Source of the DNA: Pontimicrobium aquaticum
Lineage (GTDB): Bacteria; Bacteroidota; Bacteroidia; Flavobacteriales; Flavobacteriaceae
Length of the DNA: 64,000 nt
Reading direction: 5' to 3'
Assembly: GCF_005047595.1 (NCBI RefSeq)
Contig: NZ_SUPL01000002.1
Coordinates: 124,001-188,000 of the forward strand
This document shows, piece by piece, positions 1 to 8,689 of the stretch. A program made the position numbers and the translations under genes. Below the pieces are notes generated by a model. The model was not told where the DNA came from. It saw nothing but the letters and a program-made list of their open reading frames with translations, and ran no database searches. Within the stretch, counting starts at the first letter, position 1. The number at the start of each line of letters is the position of its first letter.

Positions 1-1
1 A

Positions 2-232
2 AAAAAACCTTGCTGCAAAGATGAAATCACAGTTATTGAAGGTCAAAATGAACTGATTGTAAAAACCTTTGATGATTACGATTTTGAACACCAGATTTTC
101 ATTACCTCATTTATTTATTCATATAACAACTTTTTTAGAGGATTATCAAAACAGATAATTCCTTATAAAAACTACTCACCACCAAACTTGATTATAGATA
201 TGCAAACTATAAATCAAGTATTTATAATTTGA
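2..232 (+). CDS. HYC_CC_PP family protein, C-terminal fragment
   Basis: An open frame enters from the left edge and ends with TGA at 230-232, giving about 76 residues of a protein whose start lies outside the window. The visible part begins KKPCCKDE and later has SPPNL, which are the CC and PP signatures of the small exported HYC_CC_PP family of Bacteroidetes. Members commonly sit just upstream of metal-related TonB-dependent receptors, as here (next gene begins 97 bases downstream). Function is not established; the paired cysteines suggest metal binding, which is inference. The assignment rests on the motif only. Confidence 0.7.
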   Translation, partial: KKPCCKDEITVIEGQNELIVKTFDDYDFEHQIFITSFIYSYNNFFRGLSKQIIPYKNYSPPNLIIDMQTINQVFII

Positions 233-248
233 TATTTTTTAATAGATA

Positions 249-268
249 ATTGTCATATTCATGATAAT
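249..268. promoter_or_regulatory. Inverted repeat upstream of the metal-related receptor cassette
   Basis: ATTGTCAT-ATTC-ATGATAAT is an inverted repeat with 7 of 8 matching arm positions, directly followed by TATTTTAG (268-275), which resembles a Bacteroidetes -7 element. An operator for a metal-responsive repressor or activator is plausible by position only. No regulator gene is visible nearby. Confidence 0.35.
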
Positions 269-328
269 ATTTTAGTGCATTAAAAACAATGCAAAAACTC
301 AAAATCTAAACTGTTAAAAAATAAATTT

Positions 329-2563
329 TTGAAACGTATTTTATATATACTGTTTCTATTGCCTATACTAATATTTTCTCAAGAAGAACTTAAAGGTGTG
401 ATTTTAGAAGCAAACGAAAAAAATGAGCAAATACCGTTATCAGGGGCCAATGTATATTGGTTAAATACGACCGTTGGTGATGTTACAGGTATTGATGGAG
501 CATTTAGTATTCCATATAAAAAAGAGTACCAAAAATTAGTAATTAGTTATGTTGGTTTTACTACAGATACAGTTACTGTTACAAGTAACAAAAGGTTAAA
601 ACATTGGTTAAAACCAGCAGCAAATTTAGACGAAATTACTGTTAAAGGAAGAAATAAAGCAACAGCTACATCTTATTTAGCATCGCAAAACGTAATTAAC
701 GTTAGTAGTGACGAATTGTTAAAAGCCGCATGTTGTAACCTGTCTGAAAGCTTTGAAACCAATCCATCTATTGACGTAAATTTCGCCGATGCTGTATCTG
801 GTACTCGACAAATTAAAATGCTAGGGTTAACAAACCCATATATTTTAATCACAACCGAAAACGTACCTTCAATACGAGGCGCGTCTCAAGCCTATGGCTT
901 AAGTTTTATTCCAGGTACTTGGGTGGAAAGTATTCAAATAGCCAAAGGAGCAGGAAGTGTCGTTAACGGTTTTGAAAGCATTGTTGGACAAATTAATGCT
1001 GAACTTAAAAAACCTTTAACAGACGATAAACTATTTGTCAATCTTTTTGCTGCTGGAAGTGAGCGAGTAGAACTCAATACACACTTAAATACTAAAGTTA
1101 GTGATAAATGGTCAACAGGATTATATCTTCATGGAAATACTCATAATAAAAAACATGATGTAAACGATGATGGTTTTTTAGATATGCCTTTATATCACCA
1201 AATAAATGTGATGAATCGTTGGCAGTATATAGATAATGAAAAAGGCTTTGTGAGTTTTTTAAATGTTAGATATCTAGATGATGAAAAACAATCTGGACAA
1301 GTCAATTTTAATTCTGAAACCGATAAGTTAACAACTAATGCTTGGGGAAGTGAAATTGATACAAGGCGAATTGATGTGTCTGGAAAGTTTGGTTATGTAA
1401 ACCCAGAAATTCCTTATCAAAAACTAGGAATGCAGTTGGCTTATAGTAACCATAAACAAGAGTCGTATTTCGGATTAAACGAGTACGATATAGAACACAA
1501 TAGATTTTATGCAAACGTGGTATATAACTCTATTATTAGTGATTCTAGGCATGTAGTAAAAACAGGGATTAGTTATGCTAATGATATTTATGATGAAGAT
1601 GTTGATGCTGATAGTTATGCGAGAAATGAAAACTCAGTGGGTGCGTTTTTTGAATATGCTTACGACAATTTAGAAGCTTTAAACCTCACAGTAGGAATAC
1701 GAATAGATCATAGTAATTTACTGGGAACATTTATAACGCCTCGTGTACATTTAAGATATACGCCTTGGGAAAAATCGGCGTTTAGAGCATCCTTTGGCAA
1801 AGGCAAACGAAGTGCTAATATTTTTGCTGAAAACCAAAAAATGTTTGCAACCTCTAGAACTATTAATCTAGTCGATACTGATGGTGAGATTTATGGTTTA
1901 ACTCCTGAAATTGCTTGGAATTATGGTGTGTCTTACCTACAAGGGTTTAATCTATTTGGACAAAAGGCAGATATAACGTTTGATTTTTATAGAACTGATT
2001 TTAAAAATCAGGTCGTAGTAGATTATGAAAACTCTCAGGAGGTTAGTTTTTATAATTTAAAAGGAGATAGTTACGCTAATAGTTTTCAAGCGGAGTTTAA
2101 TTACAATGTATTGGAAGGCCTAGATATTAGATTGGCATATAAATATTACGATGTAAAAACCCAATACAATTCAGGGAAACTCGAAAAACCATTAACGCCA
2201 AAGCATCGGTTTTTTGCAAATGCATCGTTTGTAACTAAGGTTAAAAATAATTCACGATGGAAATTTGATGCTACTTTTAATAGATTAAGCAAGCAACGTT
2301 TTTCATCAACACAAAATAATCCTATTCAGTACCAGCTGCCAAAGTATTCAAAGTCAATAGCAACACTTAATGTACAGGTAACTAAAGTCTTCTCTGAAAA
2401 ATTTGAAGTATATTTGGGTGGAGAAAATATAACCAATTTAAAACAAGATAATCCAATAATTGCTGCCAATGATCCGTTTAGTAGTAGTTTTGATACTACA
2501 TTTGTTTATGGTCCAATTTTTGGAAGTAATTATTATGCAGGTTTAAGATTAAAAATAAATTAA
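329..2563 (+). CDS. TonB-dependent receptor, metal-type
   Basis: The 744-residue product is an outer-membrane TonB-dependent receptor. A signal peptide (about 1-17, ending FSQ) is followed by a carboxypeptidase-regulatory-like domain (about 20-95), a plug domain with the conspicuous AACCNLSESFETNP stretch (about 133) and a long beta barrel. It starts at TTG (329); no in-frame ATG precedes the signal peptide. The next gene, encoding an HMA protein, follows after 3 bases, and a heavy-metal-binding lipoprotein follows that. The CC-containing plug together with this neighbourhood suggests a role with copper or another soft metal; substrate is inferred, not shown. The family assignment is firm. 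Confidence 0.88.
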   Translation: MKRILYILFLLPILIFSQEELKGVILEANEKNEQIPLSGANVYWLNTTVGDVTGIDGAFSIPYKKEYQKLVISYVGFTTDTVTVTSNKRLKHWLKPAANLDEITVKGRNKATATSYLASQNVINVSSDELLKAACCNLSESFETNPSIDVNFADAVSGTRQIKMLGLTNPYILITTENVPSIRGASQAYGLSFIPGTWVESIQIAKGAGSVVNGFESIVGQINAELKKPLTDDKLFVNLFAAGSERVELNTHLNTKVSDKWSTGLYLHGNTHNKKHDVNDDGFLDMPLYHQINVMNRWQYIDNEKGFVSFLNVRYLDDEKQSGQVNFNSETDKLTTNAWGSEIDTRRIDVSGKFGYVNPEIPYQKLGMQLAYSNHKQESYFGLNEYDIEHNRFYANVVYNSIISDSRHVVKTGISYANDIYDEDVDADSYARNENSVGAFFEYAYDNLEALNLTVGIRIDHSNLLGTFITPRVHLRYTPWEKSAFRASFGKGKRSANIFAENQKMFATSRTINLVDTDGEIYGLTPEIAWNYGVSYLQGFNLFGQKADITFDFYRTDFKNQVVVDYENSQEVSFYNLKGDSYANSFQAEFNYNVLEGLDIRLAYKYYDVKTQYNSGKLEKPLTPKHRFFANASFVTKVKNNSRWKFDATFNRLSKQRFSSTQNNPIQYQLPKYSKSIATLNVQVTKVFSEKFEVYLGGENITNLKQDNPIIAANDPFSSSFDTTFVYGPIFGSNYYAGLRLKIN

Positions 2564-2566
2564 AAT

Positions 2567-2938
2567 ATGAAAAAAGTATTATTATTATCAATGATGCTAT
2601 TTGGTGTAACATCATTTGCACAAAACAAAAACGCAAAGGCATCGCTTGAGGTAGATGGTGTTTGTTTAATGTGTAAAGAACGCATTGAAAAAGCGAGTAT
2701 AAAAACTAAAGGTGTTAAATCGGCAGTTTGGGATGTAAAAACTCACGAGCTCAAGTTAATTTTCGACGAGCGAAAAACAGATTTAGATACTATTATAAAA
2801 AATATTGTAGCAGTTGGTCATGATACAAAAGAGCTTAAGGCTACAGACGAAGCATATAACAGTGTGCATCCTTGCTGTAAATATAGAGATGAGGATGTGA
2901 AAAAAGATCACGAAAACGAAACAAAAACCAAAAATTAA
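2567..2938 (+). CDS. Exported heavy-metal-associated (HMA) domain protein
   Basis: A 123-residue protein with a signal peptide (1-18, ending SFA-Q) and one ferredoxin-like HMA domain. The metal-binding motif is CLMCKERIE (usually CxxC) in the first loop. A second cysteine pair, VHPCCKY, lies near residue 103, before a charged lysine/glutamate tail. HMA domains of this type bind Cu(I) or similar soft metals. Because it is exported and sits between a TonB receptor and a metal-binding lipoprotein, it probably acts as a periplasmic metal chaperone or sensor (inference). The start ATG is 3 bases after the upstream stop, so translation is likely coupled. Confidence 0.88.
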   Translation: MKKVLLLSMMLFGVTSFAQNKNAKASLEVDGVCLMCKERIEKASIKTKGVKSAVWDVKTHELKLIFDERKTDLDTIIKNIVAVGHDTKELKATDEAYNSVHPCCKYRDEDVKKDHENETKTKN

Positions 2939-2944
2939 ATAACA

Positions 2945-3202
2945 ATGAAAAAAGTAATATTAGTCTTAGCATTAATGCTAAGTGCAAGCACAGTTTTAGT
3001 GTCTTGCAAAGGAGAAAAGAAAGAACATAACGAAGAGACCGAAATGCAAGAAGACCACGCTGCTGATAAAGCAGATATGGCTATGAACGACAGTGTGTAT
3101 CAATGCCCAATGGATTGTGAAGATGGAAAAACATATGATGAAGAAGGAAAATGTCCTGTTTGTAAAATGGATTTAAAGAAAGTTGAAAAGGACGAAGAAT
3201 AA
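2945..3202 (+). CDS. Heavy-metal-binding domain lipoprotein
   Basis: An 85-residue lipoprotein: lipobox VLVSC with Cys21 as the modified residue, an acidic and histidine-bearing linker, then the heavy-metal-binding signature YQCPMDCEDGKTY...GKCPVCKMDL, as in the YHS-like HMBD segments found at the N-termini of copper/silver efflux adaptors. It is the last gene of the cassette, 6 bases after the HMA gene, and is followed by a terminator. Likely an envelope metal-binding protein; which metal is unknown. Confidence 0.85.
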   Translation: MKKVILVLALMLSASTVLVSCKGEKKEHNEETEMQEDHAADKADMAMNDSVYQCPMDCEDGKTYDEEGKCPVCKMDLKKVEKDEE

Positions 3203-3231
3203 TAGTTAGATACATATTATTTTAAAATAAA

Positions 3232-3259
3232 AAAACGCTTCAAATACTTGAAGCGTTTT
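3232..3259. terminator. Bidirectional intrinsic terminator
   Basis: Perfect 12-base arms (3232-3243 and 3248-3259, core AACGCTTCAA) with a 4-base loop, bordered by A-runs on one side and T-runs on the other. It lies between the convergent metal-lipoprotein gene and groEL and can end transcription from both sides. Confidence 0.9.
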
Positions 3260-3280
3260 TTTTGTTATTTATTAGATGCC

Positions 3281-4921
<1,641 letters not shown>

Positions 4922-4935
4922 TTAGTTTTTTATAA

Positions 4936-5211
4936 TTATACAATTGCTAGAATATCGCTTTCTCGCATTATTAAATAATCTTTACCTTCTAGTTTAAGTT
5001 CTGTGCCACCGTACTTTCCATAAAGTACAGTGTCTCCAACTTTAACAGTTAAAGGCTCGTCTTTAGTTCCTGTGCCAACAGCAACAACATTCCCTTTTTG
5101 TGGTTTTTCTTTTGCATTGTCTGGAATAATGATTCCCGAAGCTGTTTTAGTTTCAGCTTCCATTGGTTCTATAAGAACTCTATCTGCTAATGGTTTAATG
5201 TTTAAAGCCAT
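4936..5211 (-). CDS. groS: Co-chaperonin GroES
   Basis: A 91-residue protein with typical GroES features: [16 protein letters not shown] at the start, the mobile-loop segment [17 protein letters not shown], and the C-terminal [14 protein letters not shown]. It caps the GroEL ring. It is the first gene of groESL; its leader holds a perfect inverted repeat just downstream of a candidate promoter, see the separate entry. Confidence 0.97.
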   Translation of the reverse strand: MALNIKPLADRVLIEPMEAETKTASGIIIPDNAKEKPQKGNVVAVGTGTKDEPLTVKVGDTVLYGKYGGTELKLEGKDYLIMRESDILAIV

Positions 5212-5243
5212 TCTTTTGTAGTTTTTAGATTAATAATTAAAAT

Positions 5244-5294
5244 TAACGCTAAAGCGTTATTCTAAAATTGTGCCAATGAAATTAGACTGACAAA
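5244..5294 (-). promoter_or_regulatory. groESL promoter with inverted repeat near +1
   Basis: Read on the minus strand, TTTG (5291-5294) and CAATTTTA (5263-5270) with a 20-base spacer resemble the Bacteroidetes -33/-7 elements. Immediately downstream, TAACGCT-TT-AGCGTTA (5244-5259) is a perfect inverted repeat with 7-base arms placed where transcription should start. It is not the CIRCE element (TTAGCACTC-N9-GAGTGCTAA). A repressor operator or a 5' hairpin are both possible. Confidence 0.45.
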
Positions 5295-5305
5295 CTTTCA
5301 GAAAC

Positions 5306-5338
5306 AAAAAATGCCAACTTTAATAGTTGGCATTTTTT
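5306..5338. terminator. Intrinsic terminator after secG
   Basis: Perfect 14-base arms (5306-5319 and 5325-5338, core ATGCCAACT) around a 5-base loop, with the A/T runs built into the stem ends. It ends the minus-strand secG operon just before the groESL promoter. Confidence 0.85.
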
Positions 5339-5358
5339 GTTGTTTCATCACACAACTG

Positions 5359-5712
5359 TTATTGTGCTGAGTCGTTACTTACTGGGTTAGCAGGAGTTTC
5401 AACTGGTGTGGTTGTAGGAAGAGGCTGGGATGTTGTAGCATCTTGATCTAAAGCTTTAGACTCTGTAGTTGTCCCACCATCACTAATTGCTACATTAGAT
5501 AGCAGTATTAAAGCAATTAATAAAGTTGCTAAAGCCCAAGTGCTTTTATCTAAAAAGTCTGATGTTTTTTTAACACCACCTAATTGCTGAGTGCCACCAC
5601 CACCAAATGAAGATGATAATCCACCACCTTTTGGGTTTTGTACCATTACTACTACTACTAATAGGAACGCTACGATAACGATAAGGATTAAAAATATTGA
5701 AAACGTGCTCAT
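5359..5712 (-). CDS. secG: Preprotein translocase subunit SecG
   Basis: A 117-residue membrane protein with two hydrophobic segments (about 5-24 and 60-76) separated by the SecG signature VVMVQNPKGGGLSSSFGGGGTQQLGGVKKTSDF. SecG assists SecYE in Sec-dependent export. The C-terminus is an Asp/Thr/Pro-rich tail typical of Bacteroidetes SecG. It is the last gene of the run miaB - sigma54-type activator - small protein - lptE - TPR - secG, 2 bases after the TPR gene. Confidence 0.93.
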   Translation of the reverse strand: MSTFSIFLILIVIVAFLLVVVVMVQNPKGGGLSSSFGGGGTQQLGGVKKTSDFLDKSTWALATLLIALILLSNVAISDGGTTTESKALDQDATTSQPLPTTTPVETPANPVSNDSAQ

Positions 5713-5714
5713 TA

Positions 5715-6617
5715 TTATTTATTGTTTTGTTCTTGTATTTCTTTTATTGCTTGAATTTGGTCTGCAAAGAAACCACTTTTTTCTGGATATTTCAAACTTA
5801 AAATTTTATAAGATTGAATAGCCTTATCATAGTTTTTTTGCTCTACATAAATACGTGCTAAAGTTTCTGTCATTAAAGCTTCAGGTTGTATCATTCTGGA
5901 TTGCGCCAAGTTTTGAACAGGTGTATCTTTTTTTACAGGCCGAATTTTTGGGCTAGTAGCGATGAATCTATCAATAAGTTCAAATTTTTTGGCCTTTGTG
6001 TCTTCTTCTGGTTTAAAATTGCTTTTAAGGTTTCCTTCCTCTCTAATAATTGGTTTAAAACTTGTTATTTTTAACCATTCACTAAAAGAGTGTACTTCAC
6101 TTTTATTAAACTCTAATGGCTTGCCAACTTCAAGTACTTCTTCAGGAGTCTTTTTAATATTTAAGCTATCAACTTGTATGATGTTCTCTTGAGGAAAAAA
6201 TTCTTGTTTTGCTTCAAATAGATCAGGACGAATGGTTGGCTCGGTATCTTTAATATGTTGCTTTAAAGCATCATCAATAATCACACTTTTGTTAACCGAA
6301 ATATCTTCAACATCGTTTACTTCAATATTCTTTAAATGTGCAATATTTTTTTTGATATGCTCCGATATTTGGTTTTGCTGAAATTCATCCGAAGTTATAA
6401 AATCAAATAAAATACTTCTATCGGTAGTATATGCTGCTGTAGTTTTTAATTCTTGATTGTATTTAAAACTCTCTAGGTCTTTTAAGCCTTTAAGGTAAAT
6501 TGCTCTTGCTGGTTGGAAGTATGGATACTCATCAATAATGGTTCTAACATCACTTACCTGACTAACAGAAATATGTTTTGGGTTTTGTAACAAATATGTG
6601 AAATTAGAAGTATTCAT
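5715..6617 (-). CDS. TPR-containing protein of the lptE-secG locus
   Basis: A 300-residue protein without signal peptide. The N-terminal part (NTSNFTYLLQNPKHISVSQVSDVRTIIDEYPYFQPARAIYLKGLKD) is common in flavobacterial genes at this locus. The centre is a charged, low-conservation linker, and residues about 245-290 form a TPR-like helical pair (MTETLARIYVEQKNYDKAIQSYKILSLKYPEKS). It sits 3 bases after lptE and 2 bases before secG. Its function is unknown; an adaptor role in envelope biogenesis is only suggested by position. Confidence 0.75.
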   Translation of the reverse strand: MNTSNFTYLLQNPKHISVSQVSDVRTIIDEYPYFQPARAIYLKGLKDLESFKYNQELKTTAAYTTDRSILFDFITSDEFQQNQISEHIKKNIAHLKNIEVNDVEDISVNKSVIIDDALKQHIKDTEPTIRPDLFEAKQEFFPQENIIQVDSLNIKKTPEEVLEVGKPLEFNKSEVHSFSEWLKITSFKPIIREEGNLKSNFKPEEDTKAKKFELIDRFIATSPKIRPVKKDTPVQNLAQSRMIQPEALMTETLARIYVEQKNYDKAIQSYKILSLKYPEKSGFFADQIQAIKEIQEQNNK

Positions 6618-6620
6618 AAG

Positions 6621-7124
6621 CTACCAGTTTGCTAACGATGCATTTACTATGTCTTGAGTAATACGCTCAAAAATTTCTTCGTGAGCAGTTGTTTTTTGAC
6701 TTCCAACTAATTGAGCGCTTCCAGGATAATCGTAGAAAAACGAAAATCGCTGATCAAACTCAGTGTCAGGGTCATTTTTATTATAAAAGTGCACTTTTAC
6801 ACCAATAGTTAAACGGTTTTGAGCAGCTGTATTATTAGCTGTTGCTGTAGTAGGAGAGATGCGGTATTCTACAATTTCACCTTCGTAAATAATATCGGCA
6901 TTTGATTTTACAAGATCTAATTTTGTTTGGTTTAGCACTAGCTCTTCGAGTGCAATTTTAAAATCTCGTTCTAATCCAGGTTCGATTAAAGGTGCGTTAT
7001 TTTGAAAATAATTAACCTGAAATGTTTCTGCTTTTACATCTCCTAAACCTGTAAATGAATATTTCCAACAGCTTTGTGTTGTTATTAAAACTAAAATTAG
7101 AAGTATGTGTTTTATTTTTTGCAT
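6621..7124 (-). CDS. lptE: LptE family LPS-assembly lipoprotein
   Basis: A 167-residue lipoprotein with lipobox TQSC (Cys19) followed by YSFTGLGDVKAETFQVNYFQNNAPLIEPGLERDFKIALEE, a pattern recognised in Bacteroidetes LptE proteins. LptE plugs the LptD barrel and helps deliver lipopolysaccharide to the outer leaflet. The gene lies in the secG operon. Bacteroidetes LptE is divergent from the proteobacterial protein, so the call depends on this family pattern and context. Confidence 0.82.
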   Translation of the reverse strand: MQKIKHILLILVLITTQSCWKYSFTGLGDVKAETFQVNYFQNNAPLIEPGLERDFKIALEELVLNQTKLDLVKSNADIIYEGEIVEYRISPTTATANNTAAQNRLTIGVKVHFYNKNDPDTEFDQRFSFFYDYPGSAQLVGSQKTTAHEEIFERITQDIVNASLANW

Positions 7125-7154
7125 AAAAATTCTTCACTTTTTTTAGAGTGACAG

Positions 7155-7352
7155 TTAATAGGTGTTTGGTCGTTTCATGGTTATAAACGCATAAATATAA
7201 CCTGCATTGTCGGCTACATCAAAATCAACGTTTATTAGTCTATAACCTTTATAATGTTTATCATTTATTAAATCTTCGGCTTCTTGTCTAATTTTTTCTG
7301 AACTATTTCTAGCAAACGATTTACGAATCATAAATATTTCTACTGCTTTCAT
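7155..7352 (-). CDS. Small conserved-looking protein, 65 aa
   Basis: A 65-residue protein (MKAVEIFMIRKSFARNSSE...) with no signal peptide or membrane segment, predicted alpha/beta. It is in line with lptE and downstream of the sigma54-type activator, with a palindromic repeat pair in between. I do not recognise a named family. Its AAGG sequence about 20 bases upstream is too far to be a good ribosome site. A real gene is likely because its codon use and position fit the operon, but this is not certain. Confidence 0.5.
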   Translation of the reverse strand: MKAVEIFMIRKSFARNSSEKIRQEAEDLINDKHYKGYRLINVDFDVADNAGYIYAFITMKRPNTY

Positions 7353-7370
7353 AAACTTTTTTTAAACCTT

Positions 7371-7435
7371 GGTGACTGAGGCTCTCGAGGTCACATTTTT
7401 ATATATTAAGGTAGCTTCGAGAGCCTCAGCTACCA
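7371..7435. repeat. REP-like palindrome pair (inverted)
   Basis: Two imperfect palindromes face each other: GTGAC-TGAGGCTCTCGAG-GTCAC (7372-7394) and GGTAGC-TTCGAGAGCCTCA-GCTACC (7411-7435). Each has its own complementary outer arms, and their cores TGAGGCTCTCGA and TCGAGAGCCTCA are exact reverse complements, so the whole unit can also form one long hairpin. The core resembles the TGAGCTTGTCGAAG-type REP palindromes of many bacteria, mobilised by RAYT transposases. No second copy was found in this window. Confidence 0.7.
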
Positions 7436-7436
7436 A

Positions 7437-8687
7437 TTATAGATCGTATTGTTTGATTTTTCTATACAAAGTACGTTCGCTTATACCAAGTTCGGCTGCT
7501 GCTAATTTACGTTTTCCGTTGTGACGTTCTAACGATTTTTTAATTAATTCTAATTCTTTATCGTGAAGCGATAAGGTTTCTTCTTCTTCAATTTCTTCTG
7601 CAAAATGATATTTATCTGATGCATTGTTAGGGATTTCAACCGATTGCGAATTGTCTTCAGGTAAAGATAATACTTCTAACTCTTCTTCAGCTTCATCTTC
7701 ATTGCCATATATTTTTTGAATCAATCCTTGATTGTCTTTTTGTACATCTTGTGTATTACCTTTTTGCATTAACTCCATAGTGAGTTTTTTCAAATCGTTT
7801 AAATCACTTTTCATGTCGAATAATACTTTGTAGAGTATTTCACGTTCGTTACTAAAATCAGAATCTGATTTTGTATGGCTTATCACCGCAGGTAAATTTT
7901 GTCCAGCATCAGGTAGATATTGACGTAGCGTATCAGGCGTAATAGTTCTATTATGTTCTAAAACCGAGATTTGTTCAGCCACATTTCGTAGTTGCCTAAT
8001 ATTTCCACTCCAACGATATTTTAAAAGTAATGCAATGGCTTCGTCAGCTAATCTAATAGTTGGCATTTTATACTTTATGGCAAAATCACTGGCAAATTTC
8101 CTGAACAATAAGTGTATGTCGTCTTTACGTTTTCTAAGTGCTGGAAGGTGAATTTCAACAGTGCTTAAACGATAGTATAAGTCTTCTCTAAACTTTTCTT
8201 TTTGAATAGCTTCAAACATATTTACATTTGTAGCAGCAACGATGCGAACATTGGTTTTTTGTACTTTACTAGAACCTACTTTAATAAATTCGCCATTTTC
8301 TAAAACACGCAATAAACGTACTTGAGTGGTTAATGGTAGTTCGCCAACTTCATCCAAGAAAATTGTGCCACCATCAGCTACTTCAAAGTAACCAGATCGT
8401 GTTTGTGTAGCTCCTGTAAAAGCACCTTTTTCATGACCAAAAAGTTCACTGTCTATAGTGCCTTCAGGTATAGCACCACAGTTTACAGCAATATATTTTC
8501 CATGTTTTCTATGAGAAAGTTGATGTATAATTTTTGGAATACTTTCTTTACCAACTCCAGATTCACCAGTTACCAAAACCGAGATATCTGTTGGAGCTAC
8601 TTGAATGGCTTTTTCTACAGCACGATTAAGTGCAGGATCATTTCCTATGATTCCAAATCGTTGTTTTATAGCTTGAACTGATTCCAT
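7437..8687 (-). CDS. Sigma54-interaction AAA+ transcriptional activator
   Basis: A 416-residue regulator starting directly with an AAA+ domain: Walker A GESGVGKE (41-48), the sigma54-contact loop GAFTGA (88-93), Walker B GTIFLDE and a C-terminal Fis-type helix-turn-helix (ELIKKSLERHNGKRKLAAAELGISERTLYRKI). There is no N-terminal receiver, GAF or PAS domain, so its activity is probably not set by phosphorylation on this chain. An acidic linker (about 300-370) joins the domains. It is 2 bases downstream of miaB. Its target genes cannot be told from the window; this activator next to lptE/secG is common in Flavobacteriaceae. Confidence 0.92.
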   Translation of the reverse strand: MESVQAIKQRFGIIGNDPALNRAVEKAIQVAPTDISVLVTGESGVGKESIPKIIHQLSHRKHGKYIAVNCGAIPEGTIDSELFGHEKGAFTGATQTRSGYFEVADGGTIFLDEVGELPLTTQVRLLRVLENGEFIKVGSSKVQKTNVRIVAATNVNMFEAIQKEKFREDLYYRLSTVEIHLPALRKRKDDIHLLFRKFASDFAIKYKMPTIRLADEAIALLLKYRWSGNIRQLRNVAEQISVLEHNRTITPDTLRQYLPDAGQNLPAVISHTKSDSDFSNEREILYKVLFDMKSDLNDLKKLTMELMQKGNTQDVQKDNQGLIQKIYGNEDEAEEELEVLSLPEDNSQSVEIPNNASDKYHFAEEIEEEETLSLHDKELELIKKSLERHNGKRKLAAAELGISERTLYRKIKQYDL

Positions 8688-8689
8688 AT

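Noticed and set aside
5212-5300. CIRCE/HrcA operator before groES
   Set aside because: The sequence TTAGCACTC-N9-GAGTGCTAA is absent; the inverted repeat present has a different core and spacing.
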